This document shows, in pieces, positions 16,453 through 24,435 of a stretch of DNA of 36,616 nt. The translations under genes and the position numbers were made by a program. Under the pieces are notes generated by a model, which was not told the DNA's origin, made no database searches, and worked only from the letters and a program-made list of their open reading frames with translations. Numbering within the stretch: the stretch's first letter is position 1; each line of letters starts with the position of its first letter. Origin of the DNA: JAJFUI01 sp039679885 (GTDB lineage Bacteria > Planctomycetota > Planctomycetia > Pirellulales > Thermoguttaceae); NCBI GenBank assembly GCA_039679885.1, contig JBDKUC010000410.1, positions 1 through 36,616 of the forward strand. Reading direction: 5' to 3'.

Positions 16453-16635
16453 ATGAAGTCTTTTGCATTGAAAGTTCGACGTTTTCTGGTCGCGGAGGAC
16501 GGTCCCACCGCCGTTGAATACGCGGTCATGCTGGCCTTGATCGTCATCGTCTGCTTGGGCGCGATCTCGGCCATCGGCACCAAGGCCAACGCGGTGTTCC
16601 AGAGCACGGCCGATTCGCTGGCCGCAAGCACCTAG
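16453..16635 (+). CDS. flp: Flp/Fap-type pilin, second copy
   Basis: A 60-residue Flp pilin nearly identical to the upstream copy; the eight differences are at residues 4, 6, 9, 14, 36, 50, 54 and 58, mostly outside the cleavage site and helix. GPTAVEY is again at 17-23. The ribosome site AAGGGAGA (16439-16446) precedes ATG 16453 by 6 nt. It lies after the flp1 terminator and has its own terminator at 16663, so the pilins are insulated from the rest of the locus. It may be a minor or alternative pilin, or simply a gene-dosage copy. Confidence 0.93.
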   Translation: MKSFALKVRRFLVAEDGPTAVEYAVMLALIVIVCLGAISAIGTKANAVFQSTADSLAAST

Positions 16636-16662
16636 TCGAGCGGACATCCGCCGAACCGAAAG

Positions 16663-16702
16663 CCCCTCGGCCCTGCCAGAGACGCCGAGGGGTGTTTTTT
16701 TT
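16663..16702 (+). terminator. Intrinsic terminator after flp2
   Basis: The stem CCCCTCGGC (16663-16671) pairs with GCCGAGGGG (16684-16692) and is followed by TGTTTTTTTT. The strong stem and T-run fit rho-independent termination and separate the pilin genes from tadV. Confidence 0.9.
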
Positions 16703-16840
16703 GAGCTAGGATTGATCGGCGCGACGGTTGTCCGCCGCACGGTTGCATTGGAACCCATCGCCGGCTTGCACGGCGTGTCGTAGGCGCCGCACGCCGAGAA
16801 GCCGGCCGCGGCGAGCAAGGAGAATAAGGGAGAAAATCTG

Positions 16841-17407
16841 ATGTCCAGCGTCCACTCGTTCCTGCCCACGGTCATCCACAACTGGCCGATCTGGCTTGTC
16901 AGTGCGGTCCTCATTCTCGCCGCGAGCATCGACGGCTGGAAACTGAAAGTCCCGAACCGGATCACCTATCCCTTGATCATTGGCGGCTGGATCTACGCCA
17001 CGGCATCGTTCGGTTGGGAGGGCCTCGCCTGGAGCCTGTTGGGAACGGTTGTCGGCCTGGCGCTCCTGCTTCCCGCCTACGCGATCGGCGGCATGGGCGC
17101 TGGCGACGTGAAACTGCTGGCCGGCGTCGGCGCCTGGATCGGCAGCACCGATACCCTCTACGCCTTCTGCGTTTCAGCCATCGTTGGCGGCGTCATTGCT
17201 CTGCTGATGATCTCCTGGCGTACTGAGGGGCGTCGCCACCTCACCCAGTTCTGGGGCATCCTGCAAGAGATCGTCATTATCCGGAACCTCAATACGCTCT
17301 CCGAAATTGCAGCGGAGCGCAAGAGCCGGATGCAACTCCTTCCCTATGGAATTCCGATTGCCATCGGTTCGATTTCCTATTTTGTCTGGGCAGGCATGCT
17401 GATCTGA
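16841..17407 (+). CDS. cpaA: Prepilin peptidase TadV/CpaA (A24 family)
   Basis: A membrane aspartic protease that removes the leader of Flp pilin and of the TadE-type pseudopilin. At 188 residues it has the small TadV/CpaA form, without the N-methyltransferase domain of PilD. The two catalytic aspartates are Asp31 (ASIDGWKLKVPN) and Asp89 in the GxGD motif (GMGAGDVKLL). Hydrophobic segments cover most of the protein. The ribosome site AGGGAGA lies shortly before ATG 16841. It begins after the flp2 terminator, so transcription must read through or start anew. It probably leads the operon that continues with tadE-like and cpaB. Confidence 0.93.
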   Translation: MSSVHSFLPTVIHNWPIWLVSAVLILAASIDGWKLKVPNRITYPLIIGGWIYATASFGWEGLAWSLLGTVVGLALLLPAYAIGGMGAGDVKLLAGVGAWIGSTDTLYAFCVSAIVGGVIALLMISWRTEGRRHLTQFWGILQEIVIIRNLNTLSEIAAERKSRMQLLPYGIPIAIGSISYFVWAGMLI

Positions 17408-17415
17408 GGCTCGCC

Positions 17416-17970
17416 ATGTTCACTAAAGCCCGCAAGAATCCCAAGCACCGAACGGCCGTCGGACGATCGCCTCGCGAGCCCGTCAACGGGGCAAGCGGGG
17501 TAAGCCTTCCCGGCACGGGCCACATTGCCGCCGGATATAGCCTCGAGCGATCCTGCCGAAAGTGCCGAAGAGAACGACGAGGCGCGGCCCTGGTCGAGTT
17601 TGCCATCGTTGCGCCCCTGTTTTTCCTCATGGTTTTCGGGATCATCGAGTTCGGCCGGGCCATCATGGTTCAGGAAATCCTGACCAACGCCTCACGCGAG
17701 GGCGCCCGGCTCGCCGTGCTCGACTCGCCGACGCCCACGGCCGGCGCCGTTAAAAGCACGGTGGCGACCTACTTGGCGAACGCGGGGATCTCGGGGGCCA
17801 CCGTGACGATCAATCCAAGCGAACCGACCTCGGCAGGCTACGGCCAGCCAGTGACCGTGACCGTTTCGATACCCTTTAGCAACGTGAGTTGGCTTCCTTC
17901 GCCAATGTTCATGGGCAAAACGACGACACTGTCGGCCACGACCGTCATGCGGCGTGAGACGGTGCAGTAG
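17416..17970 (+). CDS. TadE-like pseudopilin
   Basis: A 184-residue minor pseudopilin of the Tad system. The TadE motif RRGAALVEFAIVAPLFFLMV starts at residue 54 and carries the TadV cleavage site and Glu, followed by 'FGIIEFGRAIMVQ', a standard TadE sequence. The C-terminal part is a short beta-rich domain. The leader of about 55 residues, containing an Arg/Cys-rich stretch (CRKCRRERRG), is unusually long; no other start codon is present before the motif. It begins only 8 bp after cpaA, so it is in the same operon. TadF and TadG, which often accompany TadE, are not nearby. Confidence 0.88.
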   Translation: MFTKARKNPKHRTAVGRSPREPVNGASGVSLPGTGHIAAGYSLERSCRKCRRERRGAALVEFAIVAPLFFLMVFGIIEFGRAIMVQEILTNASREGARLAVLDSPTPTAGAVKSTVATYLANAGISGATVTINPSEPTSAGYGQPVTVTVSIPFSNVSWLPSPMFMGKTTTLSATTVMRRETVQ

Positions 17971-18003
17971 CTACGAACGACCGGCTGAGACCGGCCAAGA
18001 ACG

Positions 18004-19113
18004 ATGCGACCGAAATCATTCGCACTATTGATGCTGGCGCTCGGCTGCGGATTGGTGGCGGCGATCGGCGTCCACCAGTGGATGATTGCCCGCGCGGGAC
18101 CGACCAGTCAGCCTGGCGAATCGGTGCCCGTGTTTGTCGCCGTCGCCGACATCGGCTTGGGCGAATCGCTGACGCCGCAGTTGGTCAAAGAGGAGCGGTG
18201 GCCGAAGGACAAGGCTCTGCCAGGCATCATCTCGCAAATCAAGGACATCGACGGTCGCCGCACCCGCGCAAAACTCTACGCCGGCGAGCCGATCATCGAG
18301 AACAAGCTGTTCGGCCGCGGAGATCACGACCAGGGCGCCAGCGCGCAGGTGCCCAGGGGCTACCGCGTCGTCACGGTGAAAGGCGAACTGGTCAGCGGCG
18401 GCAGCAGTCTGATTCTTCCCGGCGATCGCGTCGACGTGATGGTCCATTTGGTGAAGGACCCGAACCGCGACATCCCGGAGACCGTCACCCGCACGATTTT
18501 GCAGGATATCAAGGTCTTCGCGGTCAACGACGTGCTCGGGCTCGAGAACCAGAAGGACGGCAACAAGTCGATCGTTGCCAAGACGATTTCCCTGCTGGTC
18601 ACGCCGGAGCAGGCTGCGAAGACGATGTTGGCCAGCCAGTTGGGGACCATCCTCTTCACGATGCGAGGCGTCGACGAGGAGAAGGGCGCACCGAACGCGG
18701 AGGCCAAGCCGAGTGACTTGTTCGGCGTTGTGGCTAAAGCCAATCGCGAGAAAGAGGAACAGGCTGAGTCGCCGGAGCCGAAAGATCGGAACAAAGGATC
18801 GGCGGAGCTCGCCGGCCCGGCGAACAGCAAGCCCGTGGCCGAAGCGGCTACGGTCCCGCCCCGTCCGATGTGGACCATCCGACTCTTGAAGCCGGGCGCG
18901 GTTGAGGACGTGCAGATGGAGGAAGTCGAGCCAGGCGACGGCCCGTCGCCCTTCGGCGGATGGAAGATTACGACCGGAGCCAATGCGGCGACGCCTAGCG
19001 CGGCTGCGGCGCCCGAGTCGAAGCCCGAGCCGCAACCCAACGATTCTCCTGATGCGCCGGCCAAGCCGAAGCCGGCCGCAAAGGCGAAGGACAAGGCGGA
19101 CAAGGGCAAGTAG
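18004..19113 (+). CDS. cpaB: CpaB/RcpC pilus assembly protein
   Basis: CpaB (RcpC) is a periplasmic protein needed for Flp pilus assembly and thought to stabilise the secretin channel. The 369-residue protein has an N-terminal signal/anchor helix (about residues 5-25), an SAF-type domain (about 42-105, 'VFVAVADIGLGESLTPQLVK') and the RcpC-type core 'GYRVVTVKGELVSGGSSLILPGDRVDVMVHL' at about 119-150. From about residue 225 it continues in a long, low-complexity tail rich in Glu, Pro, Ala and Lys, ending in 'AAKAKDKADKGK'. The core is normal length; the tail of about 140 residues is extra. The gene follows tadE by 33 bp and precedes the secretin, the standard Tad order. Confidence 0.92.
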   Translation: MRPKSFALLMLALGCGLVAAIGVHQWMIARAGPTSQPGESVPVFVAVADIGLGESLTPQLVKEERWPKDKALPGIISQIKDIDGRRTRAKLYAGEPIIENKLFGRGDHDQGASAQVPRGYRVVTVKGELVSGGSSLILPGDRVDVMVHLVKDPNRDIPETVTRTILQDIKVFAVNDVLGLENQKDGNKSIVAKTISLLVTPEQAAKTMLASQLGTILFTMRGVDEEKGAPNAEAKPSDLFGVVAKANREKEEQAESPEPKDRNKGSAELAGPANSKPVAEAATVPPRPMWTIRLLKPGAVEDVQMEEVEPGDGPSPFGGWKITTGANAATPSAAAAPESKPEPQPNDSPDAPAKPKPAAKAKDKADKGK

Positions 19114-19232
19114 CCATGTTCCAGCAGCCGTGCCAAGACGCGGGAGCGTCAGGGCCGGCCATCGCGGCAAGGATCGCCGCGACCAGTTGGACGAGCGACC
19201 CGAGGATCGAGAAGGCGTAAAGGAACACAAGG

Positions 19233-20870
19233 ATGTGTACCCGACTTTTGCCGCGGTGGACTGCACCGCTTCTGATTTCTTGGTTGTTCCCGCTAGCGGC
19301 CCTGGCCCAGCAGGCGCCCGTTGCGCCGGTAAGGCCGTCGGTCGTCTTCAAGGTCCAGTACGCCACGGACCGGCTCGAAATGACGGTGCACAGCGGCCGC
19401 ATCGTGATGCTCGATCACCGGATCGCGCAAGCCCAGGTCGAGAATCCCGATGTCTTGGACGTGACGCCGATCTCGCCGGACCAGCTCCAGGTCTCGGCCA
19501 AGACGAACGGCGTGACGAAGCTTAACATTTGGGACAAGGACAAGCGGCTCTACACGGTCGATGTCATCGTCCACGGAGACGCCCGAGAGCTCGAACTGCT
19601 CCTTCAGTCCACCTTTCCGCAAGCGGCGTTGAAGATTACGCCAGTGGCCAATTCGGTGCTCATCTCCGGCTACGTCGATCATCCCGACGTGGTCGAGCGC
19701 GTCATCCGCATCGCCGAGGAGTTCTATCCGAAGGCCATCAACAACATCCGCGTCGGCGGCTGCCAGCAGGTGCTGCTGCACGTTCGCCTGATGGAAGTCT
19801 CGCGGACCAAGATGCGGCGACTCGGGTTTGACTGGGCGAAGATCACCGGAAGCAACACCATCGCATCGGTCCCCGGTGGCACGATGACCGACGGCGGCGC
19901 CGGCAGCGGCATTGCGCGCAACGCCGCGACGCCCGCCACCTTCGCTTTCGGCATCGTCGAGGGAAGCAGCGCCTTCTACGGCGTTCTCGATGCGATGCGG
20001 CAGGACGACCTGATGAAGATTCTGTCCGAACCGACGTTGGTAGCCATCAACGGCGAGAAGGCGTCGTTCAACCAGGGCGGCCAAATCCCGGTGCCGGAAC
20101 CGCAGAGCTTGGGCACCATCTCGATCTCCTGGAAGACCTATGGCACACAGGTCCGGTTCGTTCCGGTCGTGCTGGGCAACGGCAAGATTCGCCTTGACGT
20201 GTGGCCGCAGATCAGCGAGTTGGACGAGACGCGGAGCTACAACATCAACGGCACCCAGGTCCCGTCGATCAAGGACCGCGACGTGCATACGACCGTGGAG
20301 ATGGAGGCCGGACAGACGCTGGCGATCGCCGGCTTGGTGCAGACGGTGCTCGAAGCCGAGAACGGGGGGCTCCCCTGGATCAGCGAAGTGCCTTATCTGG
20401 GAGCTGCGTTCCGACATGTCAAAGAGAACCGGAATGAAATCGAGCTGCTGATCATGGTGACGCCGGAGCTGGTCGAGGCGATGGACCCGAACGAAGTGCC
20501 GCAGTGCGGTCCCGGCACGCGGACCACCAGCCCGAGCGATTGGGAACTGTTCATGAAGGGCCACCTCGAAGTGCCGAATTGCTGCCCCGCGGATCGCACG
20601 CAGGGCCCGACGCCGGAAGGCATGATGCCCGGACCTCCGAGCGACGCGGAACCGGTTCCGGCCCCATCGCCTGCCGATGCAGCCAACGGCCAGACAAGCG
20701 GGGGGAGCGGCCGACCAGCCGCCGCGGAGGTCGCGCGTCGCCGTGCGAACGGCCCCTACGACCGCTACTCCGCGTCGAAACCGAATGCCGGTAATGACGG
20801 CTCATCGAGCGGCTCGCACGGCAACCCGCCGGGCTTTATGGGTCCCGTTGGATATGACGTGGTAAAGTAG
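19233..20870 (+). CDS. cpaC: CpaC/RcpA-type secretin
   Basis: The outer-membrane channel through which the Flp pilus leaves. A signal peptide covers about residues 1-26 (ending ALAQQ). The N-terminal pilus-secretin domain (about 45-110, 'RLEMTVHSGRIVMLDHRIAQ') is followed by a BON-like domain (about 115-165) and the secretin domain (about 185-410), with 'LSEPTLVAINGEKASFNQGG' and 'ETRSYNINGTQVPSI' marking the beta barrel. From about residue 420 a Pro/Gly/Ser-rich C-terminal extension of about 125 residues carries three Cys (Cys428 and the CC pair in 'EVPNCCPADRT') and ends 'GPVGYDVVK'. The sequence AAAGGAACACAAGG precedes ATG 19233. It follows cpaB by 119 bp. Confidence 0.92.
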   Translation: MCTRLLPRWTAPLLISWLFPLAALAQQAPVAPVRPSVVFKVQYATDRLEMTVHSGRIVMLDHRIAQAQVENPDVLDVTPISPDQLQVSAKTNGVTKLNIWDKDKRLYTVDVIVHGDARELELLLQSTFPQAALKITPVANSVLISGYVDHPDVVERVIRIAEEFYPKAINNIRVGGCQQVLLHVRLMEVSRTKMRRLGFDWAKITGSNTIASVPGGTMTDGGAGSGIARNAATPATFAFGIVEGSSAFYGVLDAMRQDDLMKILSEPTLVAINGEKASFNQGGQIPVPEPQSLGTISISWKTYGTQVRFVPVVLGNGKIRLDVWPQISELDETRSYNINGTQVPSIKDRDVHTTVEMEAGQTLAIAGLVQTVLEAENGGLPWISEVPYLGAAFRHVKENRNEIELLIMVTPELVEAMDPNEVPQCGPGTRTTSPSDWELFMKGHLEVPNCCPADRTQGPTPEGMMPGPPSDAEPVPAPSPADAANGQTSGGSGRPAAAEVARRRANGPYDRYSASKPNAGNDGSSSGSHGNPPGFMGPVGYDVVK

Positions 20871-21021
20871 AGTTGATCGATAAGATATGGCGCGTAGACC
20901 GCCGCGCGCCGAACGTTTTGCCCGCTGCTCGGCGTCATGGCGAAATGAGCATGGCAGAGCGCCCGCCGCGTCAAACGACTGCGACACGCCTCCCTGAGTT
21001 GCGTACCCGACCGATTCCTTC

Positions 21022-22227
21022 ATGAGCAACGTCCTTCGATTAGCCATTGTTGATCCTAGCGACTCGCAGCGTGAAGCGCTCAAGAGCATGTTGCTGGGCA
21101 TGGACATGATCTGGCTCGAAGCCGAGTGCTCGCGCTACGAGTTCTTCGCCGACGTGGTGGCGCAGACCAACCCCGACGTCGGATTGGTGGCGATCGACGC
21201 CGACCGCGAAAAGGCCCTGGAACTGGTCGGCCGCTTGGCCGTCGCTTCGCCCGACTGCGCCGTGCTGGTGCTCAGCTCGTCGAACGACGGGAATCTAATC
21301 CTGCAGGCGTTGCGGGCCGGAGCCAAGGAGTTCCTCACGCAACCGGTCCGGATCGAGGACCTGCTGGCCGCCGTCGGTCGGATCAGCCAGCGACGAGGTG
21401 GCCGCGGCGAAAACCGCGCTCACGGCAGCCAAGTCATCGCCGTGGCAGGCGCCATCGGCGGCGTCGGCACCACAAGCCTCGCCGTGAACCTTGGCTGCAT
21501 GTTGGCCAAAATGCAGCACAATTCGGCCGCCCTGGTCGATCTTGACCTTTGCCTCGGCGACGCCGACGTGTTCCTCGACACAATTCCCGACTACACGCTC
21601 GTCGACGTTGCCCAGAATGTGACGCGGCTCGATTTCACGCTGCTGAAGCGGTCGCTCACCAAGCACTCTTCGGGTCTGTACTTGCTGCCTCGGCCCGTGC
21701 AATTGGAAGATGTCACGCTGGTCACGCCCGAAGACCTGCAACGGGTCATTGGGCTGCTCAAGGCCACGTTCACGCACCTCGTGTTGGACCTCTCGAAAGG
21801 CTTCAGCCCGATCGACATGATCGCCCTGGAGATGGCCACCCACGTCTTGCTGGTCACGCAACTCGATTTGCCCTGCTTGCGGAACGTCGTGCGGCTGATG
21901 ATGTCGTTCGGCAACATGGAAGGCTTGGCCGACAAGGTGAAGATCGTCGTCAATCGCGTCGGTCTGGAGAACGGGCAGATCACGCTGAAGAAGGCGGAAG
22001 AGACGATCGGCAAGCCGATCTTCTGGCAACTTCCGAACGATTATCGCACGATGATCGAGGCCCGGAACAACGGCGTGCCGCTGTTTGAAAGCGCGCCCAG
22101 GGCCGCCATCACCCACTCGCTCGGCGCGCTGGCCCGGGCCATCTCGGGCGACGAGAGCGCGCCAGAAGAGCCTCCTCGCAAGAATCTCAGCGGCCTGCTG
22201 CGACTGCTGGGCAAGGGCGGGAAGTAG
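21022..22227 (+). CDS. cpaE: TadZ/CpaE-family pilus localisation ATPase
   Basis: TadZ/CpaE places the Tad machine at the cell pole or envelope. Of 401 residues, about 5-122 form an atypical receiver domain. Its usual phospho-acceptor position is Ala57 rather than Asp (PDVGLVAIDAD). The rest is a MinD/ParA-like ATPase domain with a deviant Walker A, 'GAIGGVGTTSLAVNLG' at about 143-158, where both lysines of the ParA signature (KGGVGKTT) are replaced. The aspartate-rich 'LVDLDLCLGDADVFLD' switch region is kept, as is 'HLVLDLSKG'. The C-terminus carries a short basic tail. It sits between the secretin and the motor ATPase tadA, but a vapBC pair intervenes downstream. Confidence 0.92.
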   Translation: MSNVLRLAIVDPSDSQREALKSMLLGMDMIWLEAECSRYEFFADVVAQTNPDVGLVAIDADREKALELVGRLAVASPDCAVLVLSSSNDGNLILQALRAGAKEFLTQPVRIEDLLAAVGRISQRRGGRGENRAHGSQVIAVAGAIGGVGTTSLAVNLGCMLAKMQHNSAALVDLDLCLGDADVFLDTIPDYTLVDVAQNVTRLDFTLLKRSLTKHSSGLYLLPRPVQLEDVTLVTPEDLQRVIGLLKATFTHLVLDLSKGFSPIDMIALEMATHVLLVTQLDLPCLRNVVRLMMSFGNMEGLADKVKIVVNRVGLENGQITLKKAEETIGKPIFWQLPNDYRTMIEARNNGVPLFESAPRAAITHSLGALARAISGDESAPEEPPRKNLSGLLRLLGKGGK

Positions 22228-22324
22228 GCCGCGGCCGAGTGTTGCCGGGCCAATTGACGCCGCCCGCGCCCACGGATAGCATAGTTCTTGGGCTGCCAAT
22301 GGCTCTTCAAATCGAGGGTGGCTG

Positions 22325-22540
22325 ATGCAAGTTTGCCGTACCGAAGCAACTGTGTCCGGCGATGGCACCGTCATCGTCAAGGATGTACCGCTTCCGCCGG
22401 GCGCAACAGTCGAGGTCGTTGTCCGGACGCTCCCCGTGAGCGGGCGCGAGGCGGCATCCTACCCGCTTCGCGGTACTCCCATTCGCTACGTCGATCCCTA
22501 CGAGAGTGTCGCGGAGGGGGAGTGGGAGTCGCTGCGATGA
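22325..22540 (+). CDS. VapB-like antitoxin partner of VapC
   Basis: A 71-residue protein upstream of, and overlapping, vapC by 4 bp (ATGA at 22537). A short beta-rich N-terminus ('EATVSGDGTVIVKDVPLPPGATVEVVV') resembles AbrB-like or DUF104-like antitoxin folds; the C-terminal half ends 'DPYESVAEGEWESLR', plausible as the toxin-binding tail. No known antitoxin domain is obvious, so the role rests on the partner and spacing. GAGGGTGG precedes the start. It probably forms a self-repressing toxin-antitoxin operon separate in function from the Tad genes around it. Confidence 0.75.
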   Translation: MQVCRTEATVSGDGTVIVKDVPLPPGATVEVVVRTLPVSGREAASYPLRGTPIRYVDPYESVAEGEWESLR

Positions 22541-22929
22541 TCGTGCTGGATACGCACATCTGGGTTTGGTGGGTTCACGACGAGACGCAACTTACAAAGG
22601 CTCAATTGGACGCGATAACCGCCAACCAGTCCGACGCAATCGGTGTTAGCGCCATCTCGTGCTGGGAAATCGCCAAGCTCGTCGAGCGCAGAAGGCTGGA
22701 ATTGCCATGTCGATTGGAAGAGTGGTTTGAGCACGCGCTGGCATATCCCGGGATCCAAATCGTCGAGTTATCACCGGCTATCGCAGTCGAGTCGTGTCGC
22801 TTGCCCGGTACATTCCATCGCGATCCGGCCGACCAGATCATCGTTGCCACCGCAAGGCTGATCGGCTGCTCACTGGTAACCTCGGACAAGAAGCTTCTCG
22901 CCTATCCATTTAGCGCAACGATCGGGTAG
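22537..22929 (+). CDS. vapC: PIN-domain toxin VapC
   Basis: A 130-residue PIN-domain ribonuclease, usually specific for tRNA or rRNA sites and neutralised by its VapB partner. Metal-binding acidic residues expected for PIN domains are present: Asp5 (MIVLDTHIWVWW), Glu44 (SAISCWEIAKL), Asp99 (RDPADQIIVATA) and Asp117 (LVTSDKKLLAYP). The opening 'VLDTHIWVWWVHD' and the C-terminal 'LVTSDKKLL' are typical of the DTHxWxW subclass. It overlaps vapB by 4 bp and has GGAGGGG at 22512-22519. The pair lies between cpaE and cpaF in the Tad locus. Confidence 0.9.
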   Translation: MIVLDTHIWVWWVHDETQLTKAQLDAITANQSDAIGVSAISCWEIAKLVERRRLELPCRLEEWFEHALAYPGIQIVELSPAIAVESCRLPGTFHRDPADQIIVATARLIGCSLVTSDKKLLAYPFSATIG

Positions 22930-23112
22930 GCATTCCGGTCTGGCGGACCGGCTGCGCGCGACGGCGGTTCCCGCGCAACCCTCGCAACCCGCATTTCAGT
23001 CGTCTCCCGCCCTGCGGGGCTTCGACGCCGCGGTCGGCCGTCTCGGCTTCGCGATCCGTAAGCTATCGTTTTCTTGCAGGATTGTCGGAATCGATCGTAG
23101 GGACGCTTTGCC

Positions 23113-24432
23113 ATGCCTAAGTTGATGATGCCGCCGCGGCCGGGAGAGCCGAAGGAAACCACCTTCGAGGAACTGAAACAGCGGATTCACGGCAAGCTCG
23201 TCGACAAGCTCGATCTGTCGCGCGTCGGCGAACTGGACGGAGAGACGCTGCGCCGCGAAATTCGCCTGGTCGTCGAGCACCTCTGTGACACCGAAGACAC
23301 GCTTCTGAATCGCAACGAGCGCGACCGCCTCGTCAATGAAGTGCTCGACGAGACGTTTGGTCTCGGGCCGTTGGAGATGCTGCTCAAGGATCCGACGATC
23401 AGCGATATTCTGATCAACGGCCCGAAGAACGTTTACTGCGAGCGCCGCGGCAAGATGGAGAAGACCAACGTCTCCTTCCGCGACAACAAGCATCTGATGC
23501 AGATCATCGATCGCATCATTTCGCGGGTCGGCCGCCGCGTCGATGAGACCTGCCCGATGGTCGACGCTCGCATGTCCGACGGTTCCCGTTTCAACGCGAT
23601 CATTCCGCCGTTGGCGTTGGATGGCGCGTGCGTCTCGATCCGCCGTTTCGGGGCCAATCCGCTGAAGCTCGAAGACCTGCTGAACTTCAAGGCGTTCACG
23701 CCCGAAATGGTGATGCTCTTGGAGGGCGCCATCAAGGCGCGGCTCAACATCATCATCTCCGGCGGCACCGGCTCAGGGAAAACGACGCTGTTGAATACGC
23801 TGTCGAGCTTCATTCCGAACACCGACCGCATCGTGACGATCGAAGACGCCGCCGAACTGCAATTGCAGCAGGACCACGTCGTCCGCCTCGAGACTCGCCC
23901 ACCGAGCATCGAAGGCAAGGGCGCCATCACGGCCACCGACCTCGTGCGAAACGCCCTGCGTATGCGGCCAGAGCGAATCGTCATCGGCGAGTGCCGCGGC
24001 GCCGAGGCGTTGGACATGCTCCAAGCGATGAACACCGGCCACGAAGGCTCGATGACCACGCTGCACGCCAACACCACGCGTGACGCCCTCTCGCGTCTCG
24101 AAACAATGATCATGATGGCCGGCTTTGAATTGCCCCTGAAGGCCATGCGGGCGCAGGTGGCCAGCGCGGTCGACGTCGTGGTCCAGGTCAACCGTCTTCA
24201 AGGCGGCCCACGCAAGGTCACCGCCATCGCCGAAATCGTCGGCATGGAGCAAGACACGATCGTCATGCAAGACATCTATCGTTACGACCGGGCTGGGGTG
24301 GACGAGAACGGCCGCACCTACGGCAAGTTCGTCGCCACCGGCATCCGGCCAATGTTCATGTCCCGGCTCGAGTCGTCCGGTGTGCGGCTGCCCAGCAGCG
24401 CGTTCCGCGAGCGGGTCATGTTGGAGGACTAA
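23113..24432 (+). CDS. cpaF: TadA/CpaF motor ATPase
   Basis: The cytoplasmic hexameric ATPase that drives extension (and in some species retraction) of the Flp pilus. Length 439 residues, typical of CpaF. The N-terminal domain (about 15-120) is followed by the ATPase core with Walker A GGTGSGKT at 217-224, Asp box TIEDAAELQ near 242, Walker B RIVIGECRGAEA near 288 and His box TGHEGSMTTLHANT near 308. It begins 183 bp after vapC and is followed within 3 bp by tadB, so tadA-tadB form a tight pair. The sequence TAGGGACGC precedes ATG 23113. Confidence 0.95.
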   Translation: MPKLMMPPRPGEPKETTFEELKQRIHGKLVDKLDLSRVGELDGETLRREIRLVVEHLCDTEDTLLNRNERDRLVNEVLDETFGLGPLEMLLKDPTISDILINGPKNVYCERRGKMEKTNVSFRDNKHLMQIIDRIISRVGRRVDETCPMVDARMSDGSRFNAIIPPLALDGACVSIRRFGANPLKLEDLLNFKAFTPEMVMLLEGAIKARLNIIISGGTGSGKTTLLNTLSSFIPNTDRIVTIEDAAELQLQQDHVVRLETRPPSIEGKGAITATDLVRNALRMRPERIVIGECRGAEALDMLQAMNTGHEGSMTTLHANTTRDALSRLETMIMMAGFELPLKAMRAQVASAVDVVVQVNRLQGGPRKVTAIAEIVGMEQDTIVMQDIYRYDRAGVDENGRTYGKFVATGIRPMFMSRLESSGVRLPSSAFRERVMLED

Positions 24433-24435
24433 GCG

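Noticed and set aside
19116..19220. 34-codon open frame between cpaB and cpaC
   Set aside because: No recognisable motif and a weak ribosome site; most likely chance in the 119-bp gap.
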